From: an uncultured bacterium
GTDB taxonomy: Bacteria; Bacillota; Clostridia; Oscillospirales; Oscillospiraceae
Direction: 5' to 3'
Length of the DNA: 64,000 nt
Assembly (NCBI GenBank): GCA_949293245.1
Contig: CASFCS010000010.1
Span: 1-64,000, forward strand
The notes below the pieces were generated by a model. It saw nothing but the letters and a program-made list of their open reading frames with translations, ran no database searches and was not told the DNA's origin. Positions within the stretch are counted from its first letter, which is position 1. The number at the start of each line of letters is the position of its first letter. This document shows positions 8,036-16,970 of the stretch, piece by piece. The position numbers were made by a program, and so were the translations under genes.

Positions 8036-8413
8036 TCAGCCATCCTTTCCTTGAGAGTGAGAGGAGGATTCCTCCTCCTCATCGTCCTCACAGAAGACGA
8101 TAATATGATCCGGATATTCCTCATGGAGGGCCTGCAGGTGGACCATCAGCGCAGCCAGAAGGGTCTGGCTGGTGGCTTCGGCGGTCTCGCCCAGCCCCGT
8201 GGGGAGGCGCAGGGAGATGGCCCCCTCCCTCGGCCGCACCCGGACAGGGGCCGCCAGACCCAGCACGTCGTTGAGGGCGCACTCGGTCAGGCGCACGGCG
8301 GAGGTGACGGCGGCGCAGACGATGTCGCTGCCCGCCGGGGCGTAGCCGCTGTGGCCCTCCACGTGGAAGGCACACAGCCGTCCCCCCTCGCTTCGGAAGG
8401 TGACGGAGGTCAT
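8036..8413 (-). CDS. prp: ribosomal-processing cysteine protease Prp
   Basis: This 125-aa enzyme of the YsxB/Prp family cleaves the N-terminal extension of L27. The catalytic pair is visible in [19 protein letters not shown] as His21 and Cys33, at the positions known for the Staphylococcus enzyme. It has an acidic Ser/Glu-rich C-terminal tail ([11 protein letters not shown]). It sits between rplU and rpmA with two- and five-base gaps, its usual place, and its substrate's cleavage motif is intact in the next gene. Confidence 0.95.
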   Translation of the reverse strand: MTSVTFRSEGGRLCAFHVEGHSGYAPAGSDIVCAAVTSAVRLTECALNDVLGLAAPVRVRPREGAISLRLPTGLGETAEATSQTLLAALMVHLQALHEEYPDHIIVFCEDDEEEESSSHSQGKDG

Positions 8414-8415
8414 GC

Positions 8416-8727
8416 TCAGGCCTTCACCGCGGTGATCTCCACCTTGGTGTAGGGCTGACGGTGACCCTGCTTCTTGTGGTAACCCTTCTTGGGCTTGTAC
8501 TTGTAGACAATGACCTTCTTGCCCTTGCCGTTCTTCACCACGTTGGCCTCCACGGCGGCGCCGGCCACCACGGGGGTGCCGAAGGTAGCCTCCTCGCCGT
8601 TGAGGACGGCCAGGACCTTGTCAAAGGTGACGGTCTCGCCGGCAGCGGCCTCCAGCTTCTCGATGTAGAGGGTGTCGCCCTCGGTCACCTTGTACTGCTT
8701 GCCGCCGGTCTCAATGATCGCGTACAT
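8416..8727 (-). CDS. rplU: 50S ribosomal protein L21
   Basis: This 103-aa 23S rRNA-binding ribosomal protein starts [25 protein letters not shown] and contains [19 protein letters not shown] near the end, the conserved L21 signature. It is the first gene of the operon, behind a leader of about 265 nt that contains a dispersed repeat unit. Confidence 0.98.
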   Translation of the reverse strand: MYAIIETGGKQYKVTEGDTLYIEKLEAAAGETVTFDKVLAVLNGEEATFGTPVVAGAAVEANVVKNGKGKKVIVYKYKPKKGYHKKQGHRQPYTKVEITAVKA

Positions 8728-8992
8728 TTCTCAGATTCAACTCCTTCATTTACGGGCTCGCTGTCGGGGGAGGAAGAAGCGGTGATGACCCGGGAGCAGG
8801 CGCACAGCGAACCACGCAGACCGGAAAACAGGCTGGCCGCAGGCCAGCGGCATTTCCGGCGGAGTGGTGAGCAATGTGCCGTTGCGGAGGGTCAGAACCG
8901 TGACAGGAATGTGGGTCCGCGGAGCTTTCGGTCCGTCCGAACCTCAATATCCCCGTCAGCCCCTCTTCACTTGCTGTCCCATTCAAAGCGGC
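8728..8992 (-). promoter_or_regulatory. long rplU 5' leader
   Basis: The only good leftward promoter starts transcription near 8992, giving a leader of about 265 nt before rplU. Its 3' end holds the ribosome binding site AAGGAG. A dispersed repeat unit (8787-8905) fills its middle. Firmicute L21 operons often carry an autoregulatory leader RNA. I could not recognise that fold here with confidence, so a regulatory role is inferred from length only. Confidence 0.45.
8787..8905. repeat. dispersed repeat unit B, single copy
   Basis: This stretch matches the units at 17097-17228 and 40772-40905 over almost its whole length. It has the same flanks (CCCGGGAGCAGG ... GCGGAGGG) and a variable central hairpin, here GCTGGCC/GGCCAGC. 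It is non-coding in my reading and lies in the rplU leader. Confidence 0.8.
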
Positions 8993-8998
8993 TTTGAT

Positions 8999-9027
8999 AG
9001 TATACCAGCGGCGAGCGGGAAAGTCAA
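8999..9027 (-). promoter_or_regulatory. promoter of rplU-prp-rpmA
   Basis: Leftward TTGACT (9022-9027) and TATACT (8999-9004) are spaced by 17 bp. It lies 270 bp before rplU in the divergent region with mfd. Confidence 0.8.
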
Positions 9028-9211
9028 GGCCGCGGGGGAATTTTTTTGCCCCTTCCGGGGGATTTCCGACACAACAGACTTTACAGCCTCCCCCTTTGGG
9101 AGTAAAATGGGAACCCAAGCGTCCCGCCCCCTCCGGGGGGCGGGCAGGCGCGATGTTATTATTTTAATGTACACCCCCGGCCCCCGGGCCGGGAAGGAGA
9201 GGAGGCACACC

Positions 9212-12200
9212 ATGAAGCTGCTCACCCAGATCCTGTCTGCCCTGCCGGAGTTCAGGAAGCTCGCCGCCGCCGTGGAGGGGGGCGCCTGTCCCGCGGCGGT
9301 GACGGGGCTCAGCCCGGTGCACCGCTCCCACTTCGCCGCCGCCCTCCGGCGGGAGACGGGCCGCCCCCTGGTGGTGGTGTGCGCCGACGAGGGGGAGGGG
9401 ATGCGGCTGGGGGAGGACCTGGCCGCCCTCACCGGGGAGCACCCCCTTCTTCTCCCCGCCCGGGAGTTCGTCTTTTACGAGGGCACCTCCAGCCGCCAGT
9501 GGGAGCACCGCCGCTTGGCCGCCTTTTGGGCCATGGAGCAGGGCAGGGCCCCCCTGGTGATCGCCACGGTGGAGGGCCTTCTCCAGCGCACGATGCCCCC
9601 CGCCCTCTTCGTCCAGGGGACTCTCACCCTGCGCCCGGGGGACCGGCACGACCTGGCGGATCTGGCCGACCGGCTCACCGCCCTAGGGTACAGCCGGTGC
9701 CAGCAGGTGGAGGGGGTGGGCCAGTTCGCCCTGCGGGGGGGCATCCTGGACGTGTTCTCCCCCGCCTACGAGCGCCCCGCCCGGGTGGACTTCTGGGACG
9801 AGGACGTGGACGCCATGGGCCTCTTCGACCCCGCCACCCAGCGGCGCACCGGCAATCTGGACGCCCTGGACATCCTGCCTGCGGCGGAGGTGCTGCCCGG
9901 CCTGGCCGGGGGGACCCCCGGCCGGGGGAGCGACCGGGAGCTGGGGCTGGTGTACCGGGAAATGGCCACCGGGGCGGACTACCTGCCCCCCGACGCCCTG
10001 GTGTGCTTCTCCGAGAGCGGCCGGGTGGCCGAGCGGGGGGAGCACTGGCTGTGGCAGCTGGGGGAGGACGTGAAATCCCTGCTGGAACAGGGGGTGCTCT
10101 CCGGCAAGGGGTGCGTCCTCAGCCGCACCATGGAGGAGCTGATGGACCGGCTGTCCGACTTCCCGGTGTGCTTCCTGGACTCCTTCGCCACCTCCGCCTG
10201 TCCCCTGCCCCCCAGGACGGTGCTGTCCGTCATGGCCAAGCAGCTGCCCTCCTTCGGCGCCAGCCTGGAGACCGCCGCGGCGGACCTGGCCCACTACCAG
10301 TCCGGGGGCACCCGGGTGGTGGTGCTGGTGTCCAGCCAGCAGCGGGCGGTGAACCTCCAGTCCATGCTGCGGGACAAAGGGCTGCGCCCGGCGGTGGACT
10401 TCGACCTTCACGACCTGCCCCAGCCCGGCCGGGTGACCATCGCCGTGGGGGGGCTGTCGGCGGGGTTTGAGTACCCCGGGGCCTCCTTCGCCCTGCTGAC
10501 CGAGGGCCGCGCCGGGGAGAAAAAGCGCCCCCGGCCCCGGAAGGACCCCACCAACCGGCAGAAGCTGGACTCCTACACCGACCTGTCCCCCGGGGACCTG
10601 GTGGTCCACGAGCACCACGGCATCGGCCGGTATGTGGGCATGGTGAAGATGCCGGTGGACGGCATTCAGAAGGACTATCTCAAGATCGCCTACGCCGGCA
10701 CCGACGTGCTCTACGTCCCCGCCACCCAGCTGGACCTGGTGAACAAGTACATCGGCGCCGGGGAGGACACGGAGCACAAGAAGCTCTCCAAGCTGGGGGG
10801 CGCCGACTGGGAGCGGGCCAAGAGCCGGGCCAAGGCCGCGGTGGCGGACCTGGCCAAGGGGCTCATCGAGCTCTACGCCCAGCGCCAGCGGCAGCCGGGG
10901 TACGCCTTCTCCCCGGACACCCCCTGGCAAAAGGAATTTGAGGACGCCTTTGAGTACGCCGAGACGGAGGACCAGCTCCGGGCGGCGGCGGAGATCAAGG
11001 GGGATATGGAGGCCCCCCGGCCCATGGACCGGCTGCTGTGCGGCGATGTGGGCTTCGGCAAGACGGAGGTGGCCTTCCGGGCCATTATGAAGTGCATCCT
11101 GGAGGGGAAGCAGGCCGCCATCCTGGTGCCCACCACGGTGCTGGCCCGGCAGCACTACCTCACCGCCCGGGCCCGCTTCGCCAAGTACCCGGTGGAGATC
11201 GACGCGGTGTCCCGCTTCCGCACCCCGGCCCAGATGAAAAAGGCCCTGGCGGGGGTAGCGGACGGGTCCACGGACCTGCTCATCGGCACCCACCGCCTGC
11301 TCCAGAAGGACATCAAATTCAAGGACCTGGGGCTGCTGGTGGTGGACGAGGAGCAGCGCTTCGGCGTCACCCACAAGGAGAAGCTCAAGGAGATCGCCCG
11401 GCAGGTGGATGTGCTCACCCTGTCCGCCACCCCCATCCCCCGGACGCTGAACATGGCCCTCAGCGGCATCCGGGACATGTCCACCCTGGAGGAGCCCCCC
11501 CAGGACCGCCAGCCGGTGCAGACCTATGTACTGGAGCACGACTGGGGGGTGCTGCGGGACGCCATGCTCCGGGAGCTGGAGCGGGGCGGCCAGGTGTACT
11601 ACCTCCACAACCGGGTGGACACCATCCAGCGCACCGCCGCCCGGGTGCAGGATTTGCTTGGGGAGGAGGCCCGGGTGGTGGTGGCCCACGGCAAGATGGC
11701 CGAGGAGGAGCTCAGCCGGGTGATGACCGCCATGACCGACGGGGAGGCCGACGTGCTGGTGTGCACCACCATCATCGAGACGGGCATCGACATCGCCAAC
11801 GTGAACACCCTCATCATCGAGGACGCGGACAAGATGGGCCTGGCCCAACTCCACCAGCTCCGGGGCCGGGTGGGCCGGTCCGCCCGGCGGGGGTATGCCT
11901 ACCTCACCTACCGCCAGGGGAAGGTGCTCAGCGAGGTGGCCGCCAAACGGCTGGGGGCCATCCGGGAGTTTGCGGAGTTCGGCTCGGGCTTCAAGATTGC
12001 CATGCGGGATCTGGAGATCCGGGGGGCGGGCAACATCCTGGGGCCCGAGCAGAGCGGCTTTCTCATGAGCGTGGGGTACGACCTCTATCTGAAGCTGCTG
12101 GAGGAGGCGGTGCTGCGGGAGCAGGGGCGGGAGCCCGAGATCCCCGCCGAGTGCTCTGCGGACCTGAGCGTGGCCGCCTCCATCCCGGACAAATACGTCC

Positions 12201-12604
12201 CCGCGGCGGAGCAGCGCATGGACCTCTACCGCCGCATTGCCCGCATCCGCACCGAGGCCGACGCGGACGACATGGTGGATGAGCTCATCGACCGGTACGG
12301 CGACCCGCCCCGGACGGTGAACAACCTCATCTCCATCGCCCTGCTCCGGGGCCGGGCGGCGGCGTGCGGCATCACCGAGATCACCCAGAAGGACGCCGCC
12401 GTGCGCTTTGAGCTGGGGCGGTACGACCTGCGGCAGGTGTCCGAGCTGGCGGGGAAGTACGCCCCCCGGCTGGTGTTTGCCCCCGGGGTGAACGCCAACC
12501 TCACCATCCGCCTCAAGCGGGGGGAGGACGTGCTGCGCCTCACCTCCCGGCTGGTGGAGGACTACTGGGAGATCGTGAACACCCTTTCGGAGGACGGGAA
12601 TTGA
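9212..12604 (+). CDS. mfd: transcription-repair coupling factor
   Basis: This 1130-aa ATP-driven translocase pushes stalled RNA polymerase off DNA and recruits UvrA to transcription-blocking lesions. An N-terminal UvrB-like module (to about 330) is followed by the polymerase-binding Tudor-like domain (near LSPGDLVVHEHHGIGRYVGM). The RecG-like helicase has GFGKTEV (Walker A, about 614), DEEQRFG (Walker B) and LSATPIPRTLNMALSGIRD. A C-terminal regulatory domain completes the normal layout. The start is ATG 9212 after GAGAGGAGG. The open frame running upstream to 8864 is read-through of the repeat and promoter region, not coding. Length is normal. Confidence 0.97.
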   Translation: MKLLTQILSALPEFRKLAAAVEGGACPAAVTGLSPVHRSHFAAALRRETGRPLVVVCADEGEGMRLGEDLAALTGEHPLLLPAREFVFYEGTSSRQWEHRRLAAFWAMEQGRAPLVIATVEGLLQRTMPPALFVQGTLTLRPGDRHDLADLADRLTALGYSRCQQVEGVGQFALRGGILDVFSPAYERPARVDFWDEDVDAMGLFDPATQRRTGNLDALDILPAAEVLPGLAGGTPGRGSDRELGLVYREMATGADYLPPDALVCFSESGRVAERGEHWLWQLGEDVKSLLEQGVLSGKGCVLSRTMEELMDRLSDFPVCFLDSFATSACPLPPRTVLSVMAKQLPSFGASLETAAADLAHYQSGGTRVVVLVSSQQRAVNLQSMLRDKGLRPAVDFDLHDLPQPGRVTIAVGGLSAGFEYPGASFALLTEGRAGEKKRPRPRKDPTNRQKLDSYTDLSPGDLVVHEHHGIGRYVGMVKMPVDGIQKDYLKIAYAGTDVLYVPATQLDLVNKYIGAGEDTEHKKLSKLGGADWERAKSRAKAAVADLAKGLIELYAQRQRQPGYAFSPDTPWQKEFEDAFEYAETEDQLRAAAEIKGDMEAPRPMDRLLCGDVGFGKTEVAFRAIMKCILEGKQAAILVPTTVLARQHYLTARARFAKYPVEIDAVSRFRTPAQMKKALAGVADGSTDLLIGTHRLLQKDIKFKDLGLLVVDEEQRFGVTHKEKLKEIARQVDVLTLSATPIPRTLNMALSGIRDMSTLEEPPQDRQPVQTYVLEHDWGVLRDAMLRELERGGQVYYLHNRVDTIQRTAARVQDLLGEEARVVVAHGKMAEEELSRVMTAMTDGEADVLVCTTIIETGIDIANVNTLIIEDADKMGLAQLHQLRGRVGRSARRGYAYLTYRQGKVLSEVAAKRLGAIREFAEFGSGFKIAMRDLEIRGAGNILGPEQSGFLMSVGYDLYLKLLEEAVLREQGREPEIPAECSADLSVAASIPDKYVPAAEQRMDLYRRIARIRTEADADDMVDELIDRYGDPPRTVNNLISIALLRGRAAACGITEITQKDAAVRFELGRYDLRQVSELAGKYAPRLVFAPGVNANLTIRLKRGEDVLRLTSRLVEDYWEIVNTLSEDGN

Positions 12605-12607
12605 CCG

Positions 12608-12636
12608 TTGTCACCGGAGGCACGATGTGATATAAT
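12608..12636 (+). promoter_or_regulatory. promoter of the PrsA-like gene
   Basis: TTGTCA (12608-12613), a 17-bp spacer and TATAAT (12631-12636) preceded by an extended -10 TGA. It begins four bases after the mfd stop codon, so the foldase gene is transcribed independently. Confidence 0.87.
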
Positions 12637-12707
12637 GCCATTTCAGGACAGCGCGCCCCGGCGCGCCAGCTTCCCGGGGAATCACCGGATGAATGAAGGA
12701 GAGCAGC

Positions 12708-13850
12708 ATGAAGATTTTCAAACGCCTGGCCAGCCTGGCCCTGTGCGGCGCCCTGGTATTTACCCTGGCCGCCTGCCAGAAGGATGAGGGGGAGGACCCC
12801 GTCAACAAGATGACCAACGCGGTGGCCGGCCTGGATGCCGACACGGTGATGGTCACCGTCAACGGGGAGGACGTGGACGCGGAGTACTACCTGTACTGGC
12901 TGGCCTACGACTGCAGCTACTGGGTCAACTACATGTCCCAGTACGGCGTAGCCCTGGACTGGGAGGAGACCTTCAGCGACGGCACCACCAACGCCCAGTT
13001 CCTGCGGCAGGACGCGGTGGACCTGGTGACCTACTACCTCACCGTGGAGCAGAAGGCCCGGGAGGAGGACTGCGGCCTCACTGAGGAGCAGGAGGAGCAG
13101 TTCCAGGCGGATCTGGCGGACTATATTGAGGAGAGCGGCGGCCAGGAGGCCTATCAGGCGGACCTGAACAGCTATGGCATCTCCCACGAGACCTTCCAGC
13201 GCATCAACCGCTTCAGCTATCTGTACAACAACCTGATGGATAAGCTGGTGGGCGAGGTGGACGAGGCCACCCTGAACGACTATATCGAGGCCAACGGGTA
13301 CTACAGCGCCAAGCACATCCTCCTCCTCACCACCGATCCCGCCACCGGGGAGTCCCTGGACGCGGACACCGTGGCCCAGAAGCAGGCCCAGGCCGACCAG
13401 CTCCTCACCCAGATCCAGTCCGCCGAGGACCCCATCGCCACCTTTGACGAGTTGATGAACGAGTACTCCGAGGACACGGGCCTGGCCTCTTACCCCGACG
13501 GCTATGTGACCTACTCCGGCCAGATGGTCAGCGAGTTTGAGGAGACCGCATTGTCCCTGGAGGTGGGGGAGATCTCCACCGTGGTGGAGAGCCCCTACGG
13601 CTACCACATCATCCTCCGCCAGGATATTCCCGAGGCGGACCTGGAGGACATCAAGGACTCCTGCCGCAGTGAGGAGATGCAGGCCCTGGTGCAGCAGTGG
13701 GTGGATGAGGCCGAGGTGACCACCAGCGAGCATGTGGACGCCCTGGACACCGAGACCTTCTACAACAACTACAGCCAGTACCAGCAAAACGGCGGCGAGA
13801 TGCCCCAGGAGACCACCAGCCCCGAGCCCTCCGCCTCCTCCGGCACCTGA
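12708..13850 (+). CDS. PrsA-like foldase lipoprotein (parvulin peptidyl-prolyl isomerase)
   Basis: This 380-aa membrane-anchored folding helper for exported proteins has a lipoprotein signal ending in LAAC (Cys23). An N-terminal SurA-like helical part (to about 190) precedes a parvulin domain at about 196-305 (AKHILLLT ... FDELMNEYSED ... GEISTVVESPYGYHIILRQ). A C-terminal helix and a Ser/Pro/Glu tail follow. A GAAGGAGAG ribosome binding site precedes ATG 12708. The gene has its own promoter and terminator. It could serve the many secreted hydrolases and lipoproteins encoded nearby, but this is inference. Confidence 0.9.
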   Translation: MKIFKRLASLALCGALVFTLAACQKDEGEDPVNKMTNAVAGLDADTVMVTVNGEDVDAEYYLYWLAYDCSYWVNYMSQYGVALDWEETFSDGTTNAQFLRQDAVDLVTYYLTVEQKAREEDCGLTEEQEEQFQADLADYIEESGGQEAYQADLNSYGISHETFQRINRFSYLYNNLMDKLVGEVDEATLNDYIEANGYYSAKHILLLTTDPATGESLDADTVAQKQAQADQLLTQIQSAEDPIATFDELMNEYSEDTGLASYPDGYVTYSGQMVSEFEETALSLEVGEISTVVESPYGYHIILRQDIPEADLEDIKDSCRSEEMQALVQQWVDEAEVTTSEHVDALDTETFYNNYSQYQQNGGEMPQETTSPEPSASSGT

Positions 13851-13874
13851 CGCCTCGATAAGCAAGCAGCAAAG

Positions 13875-13903
13875 AAACGGCCGCCTTTCGGCGGCCGTTT
13901 TTT
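13875..13903 (+). terminator. terminator of the foldase gene
   Basis: Arms AAACGGCCGCC and GGCGGCCGTTT around TTTC, followed by six T, a textbook intrinsic terminator 24 bp after the stop codon. It lies between convergent genes. Confidence 0.9.
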
Positions 13904-13922
13904 GCTGCTTCAGAAAAAAACA

Positions 13923-14588
13923 TTACCCGTTAAACCGGTACCCCACGCCCCACACGGTCTGGATCAGGTCTCCCCGGGGGGAGAGGGCCTGACGCAGCTG
14001 CTTGATGTGGGTGTCCAGGCTGCGGGGGCTCTGGCTCTCCCCCCACACCGCGTCCATCAGCTGCTGGCGGGTGACGGCCACCCCGGGCCGGGAGGCCAGG
14101 GCCAGCAGCAGGTGAAAGCCCTTGGGGCTCAGGGCCACGGGCTGCTCGTCCACATAGACCTGGTGGGCGGTGCGGTCAATCACCAGCCCGTCAAAAACCA
14201 GCAGCTCCTTCTCCTCCGCCGGAAGCGCCCCCCGCCGGAGAATGGCCGCCACCCGCAGCATCAGCTCCCGGGGGGAGAAGGGCTTTGCCATGTAGTCGTC
14301 CGCCCCGGCCTCCAGCCCCTTGATACGGTCGTAGGACTCGCTGCGGGCGGAGAGCATCAGTACCGGCGCGTCGGAGAACCGGCGCAGGCTGCGGCAGACG
14401 TGGAACCCGTCCCCGCCGGGAAGCATTACGTCCAGAATGACCAGGTCGAACTTCTCCCCCCGGCACAGGCGCAGGGCCTCCTGGCCGTCCATGGCCCGGG
14501 CTGTGTCGTACCCCTCCTGCCGGGCATACTTCTCAATAAGGGCACACACCCGCTCCTCGTCGTCCACGATCAGGATCCTCCGGGTCAC
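13923..14588 (-). CDS. OmpR-family response regulator without a visible kinase
   Basis: This 221-aa regulator has a receiver domain and a winged-helix domain. The receiver has the acidic pocket VDDEE, the phospho-acceptor Asp in LVILDVMLPGGDGF, Thr/Ser-type SARSE and the conserved Lys in AKPFSPRE. The C-terminal domain (about 125-220) has the OmpR DNA-binding signature ending TVWGVGYRF. The start is GTG 14588 after AAGGAGG and overlaps the stop of the WYL gene (GTGA). No histidine kinase adjoins it, which is unusual, because OmpR-type regulators normally pair with one. Confidence 0.9.
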   Translation of the reverse strand: MTRRILIVDDEERVCALIEKYARQEGYDTARAMDGQEALRLCRGEKFDLVILDVMLPGGDGFHVCRSLRRFSDAPVLMLSARSESYDRIKGLEAGADDYMAKPFSPRELMLRVAAILRRGALPAEEKELLVFDGLVIDRTAHQVYVDEQPVALSPKGFHLLLALASRPGVAVTRQQLMDAVWGESQSPRSLDTHIKQLRQALSPRGDLIQTVWGVGYRFNG

Positions 14589-15577
14589 AGGTTCTCCTCC
14601 TTTCCGCAGGCCTCCAGGGCCTGCTGCAGGCAGCGGCGGTACTCCGCCACCGCCCACTGGGGGGCGGCCACCCGCACGCCCTCCCCCAGAGCGAAGATCC
14701 ACCCCCAGAACTGGGGGGACACCACCACATCCACCGACACGGAGAAGTGCCCGTCCTCCCGGGGCACCAGCATGGCGTCCTGGCCGAAGCGGTCCAGCAC
14801 CACGCCGGCCAGCTCATCCCGGCACACCAGGGTCACCTGGGCAGGGCGGCCGGTGAACATGCCGAAGTGCCGCCGGCCGTACCCCGCCGGGTCAAACCCC
14901 TCGGGTATGCGCCGGGGGGCTCCGGTGAGGGCGATGTCCGCCATCTTGTCCACCCGGTAGTGGCGCACCTGGTCCAGGTCCTCGTCCAGCCCCGCCAGGT
15001 AGTAATTTTCGTTGTCCCACAGCAGCGCCAGGGGGGACACCCGGTACCGCCCCCCATCCCGGCGGAACACCCGCTCCTTCCGGGGGTTCTGGATGAAGTA
15101 GCGGAAGGTGACCATGTGGTCGTTGTGAATGGCGGTGTGGAGCTTGTCAATGTTGTAGTAGACGTGCTCGTTGGGGGCCTTCACCCGGCCGGACACATAG
15201 ACCTGCCGCTGGAGCTGCCGGGCCTGGTGGGCGCTCACCAGCGCCTCAAGCTTGCCGATGAGCTGTCCGCTCTTTTTGGCCGTAATGAAGCGGCAGGACT
15301 GCACCGCGTCCACCAGCAGCTTGAGCTCCGCCAGCTGGAAGGGCCGTTCCCCGATGAACCAGCCCCCCTGCCGCCCCCGGCGGCACTGTACATCCAGCCC
15401 CATCCAGCTCAGGGCCTCCAGATCGCTGTACACGCTCTTGCGCTCGGCCTGAATGCCCCGTTCCTCCAGGGCGGCAATGAGCTGGGCCATGGACATCGGG
15501 TGGTCCTCGTCCGTGCGGGACAGGAGGATCTGGCGCAAAACCAGGATCTTTGCCTTCTGATTGGCGCTGCGTGCCAT
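14585..15577 (-). CDS. WYL-domain transcriptional regulator
   Basis: This 330-aa regulator has an N-terminal winged helix-turn-helix (about 10-65, MSMAQLIAALEERGIQAERKSVYSDLEAL). Its C-terminal WYL ligand-sensing domain starts near 145 (AIHNDHMVTFRYF ... YRVSPLALLWDNENYYLAGLDED) and is followed by a WCX extension. WYL domains are thought to bind nucleic acid or small ligands. ATG 15577 has an AAGGGGATGG ribosome binding site. It is the first gene of a two-gene operon whose promoter spacer contains a 7-bp inverted repeat, a likely autoregulatory operator. Confidence 0.9.
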   Translation of the reverse strand: MARSANQKAKILVLRQILLSRTDEDHPMSMAQLIAALEERGIQAERKSVYSDLEALSWMGLDVQCRRGRQGGWFIGERPFQLAELKLLVDAVQSCRFITAKKSGQLIGKLEALVSAHQARQLQRQVYVSGRVKAPNEHVYYNIDKLHTAIHNDHMVTFRYFIQNPRKERVFRRDGGRYRVSPLALLWDNENYYLAGLDEDLDQVRHYRVDKMADIALTGAPRRIPEGFDPAGYGRRHFGMFTGRPAQVTLVCRDELAGVVLDRFGQDAMLVPREDGHFSVSVDVVVSPQFWGWIFALGEGVRVAAPQWAVAEYRRCLQQALEACGKEENL

Positions 15578-15643
15578 AGGAACCATCCCCTTTCCACCCC
15601 ATGCTAGCACAGGCCCGGTCCCTTAAACAGGACCTTTCTTTTC

Positions 15644-15672
15644 AGTGTACCATAGTTTGCCAACTATGCCAA
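15644..15672 (-). promoter_or_regulatory. promoter of the WYL operon with built-in operator
   Basis: Leftward TTGGCA (15667-15672) and TACACT (15644-15649) are spaced by 17 bp. The spacer contains the perfect inverted repeat CATAGTT-TGCC-AACTATG (15651-15668). A protein bound there would block RNA polymerase. The WYL protein itself is the obvious candidate. Confidence 0.78.
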
Positions 15673-15751
15673 CCTTTTTTGACACTTTGCAACTTTTTAA
15701 AACAAGGGCTGCATTTTTTCTCTCATCAGGCCGCTGCAGGGCGGACCACCC

Positions 15752-15780
15752 TTTACATCGGCAGTGTAGTGTGGTAAAAT
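15752..15780 (+). promoter_or_regulatory. promoter of the epimerase gene
   Basis: TTTACA (15752-15757), 17-bp spacer, TAAAAT (15775-15780), followed by a leader of about 95 nt. The 15-base string GGGCTGCATTTTTTC occurs both just upstream of this promoter (about 15707) and in the leader (about 15832). I cannot explain the duplication. Confidence 0.75.
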
Positions 15781-15881
15781 CACTTCAACTTGTACAGCCG
15801 CCTGTCCCGGCGTGCAGTGCCGGCACAGCCGGGCTGCATTTTTTCCCACGGGGGCGGCGGCTTTTCCCCGGAGGGATCGCC

Positions 15882-16970
15882 ATGAAAATTACGGATATTC
15901 AGGTGGGGGAGATCGCCCTCCCCCTGCGCACCCCCTTCAAGACCGCCCTGCGCACCGTGGACGCGGTGCGGGACGTGGTGGTGCGGGTGTGTACCGACCA
16001 GGGGGCGGTGGGGTACGGCGAGGCGCCTCCTACCGCTGTCATCACCGGGGACACCACCGGCTCCATCCTGTGCGCTGTGGAGGAGTACATCCGCCCCGCT
16101 CTGGTGGGCATGGATGTGATGGATCTGCCCGCCGTGATGGAGAAGCTGGCGGGCTGCCTGGTACATAACACCTCCCCCAAGGCCGCGGTGGACATGGCCC
16201 TGTACGACCTGTGGGCCCAGGCCCAGGGGAAGCCCCTGTTTGAGCTGCTGGGGGGCGCCCGGCAGTCTCTGGAGACCGACCTGACCATATCGGTCAACCC
16301 CATTGACCAGATGGTTGCCGACAGCGTGGACGCCGTGGCCCGGGGCTTTTCCATCTTAAAGATTAAGGTAGGCAAGGAGGGGCTGGCGGACGTGGAGCGC
16401 ATTGCCGCCATCCGGGAGGCAGTGGGTCCCCACGTGGCCCTGCGGGTGGACGCCAACCAGGGCTGGACCGCCGGGCAGTCGGTTCAGGTCATCCGGGCCA
16501 TGGAGGACCGGGGGCTGAACATCGACCTGGTGGAGCAGCCCGTCCCCGCCCGGGACTTCGCCGGGCTCAAGTTCGTCACCGGCCAGGTGGACACCCCCAT
16601 CCTGGCGGACGAGGCGGTGTTCTCCCCCGACGACGCGGTGAACATCATCCAGGCCAGGGCCGCCGACCTCATCAACATCAAGCTGATGAAGACCGGGGGC
16701 ATCTGGCAGGCTTTGAAGATCTGCCGGGTGGCGGAGCAGCAGGGCGTGGCGTGCATGATGGGCTGTATGCTGGAGTCCCGGCTGTCCGTGGCGGCGGCGG
16801 CCCACCTGGCCGCCGGCCAGGGGATCATCACCCGGGTGGACCTGGACGGGCCCGCTCTGTGCGCCGTGGACCCCTTCACCGGCGGGCCGGTGTTTGACGG
16901 CCCCGCCATTGTCATGACCGAGGACCCGGGCATCGGGGTGAAAAACATCCCGTGTGATAACTGGCGCTGA
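15882..16970 (+). CDS. L-Ala-D/L-Glu epimerase (muropeptide recycling)
   Basis: This 362-aa enolase-superfamily enzyme converts L-Ala-D-Glu released from peptidoglycan peptides into L-Ala-L-Glu, which ordinary peptidases can degrade. The family's residues are all present: Lys160/Lys162 in LKIKVG as the acid/base pair, metal ligands Asp190, Glu218 and Asp243, Lys267 opposite, and the substrate-specifying Asp320-x-Asp322 (VDLDGP). These fall one residue from the Bacillus YkfB numbering. ATG 15882 follows GGAGGG. The stop codon lies inside the first unit of a dispersed repeat. It heads, at some distance, the muropeptide transporter and peptidase genes on the same strand. Confidence 0.93.
   Translation: MKITDIQVGEIALPLRTPFKTALRTVDAVRDVVVRVCTDQGAVGYGEAPPTAVITGDTTGSILCAVEEYIRPALVGMDVMDLPAVMEKLAGCLVHNTSPKAAVDMALYDLWAQAQGKPLFELLGGARQSLETDLTISVNPIDQMVADSVDAVARGFSILKIKVGKEGLADVERIAAIREAVGPHVALRVDANQGWTAGQSVQVIRAMEDRGLNIDLVEQPVPARDFAGLKFVTGQVDTPILADEAVFSPDDAVNIIQARAADLINIKLMKTGGIWQALKICRVAEQQGVACMMGCMLESRLSVAAAAHLAAGQGIITRVDLDGPALCAVDPFTGGPVFDGPAIVMTEDPGIGVKNIPCDNWR

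Noticed and set aside
8864-9211. N-terminal extension of mfd
   Set aside because: The frame is open, but this stretch contains the repeat and a promoter on the other strand. ATG 9212 has a strong ribosome binding site and gives the normal family length.
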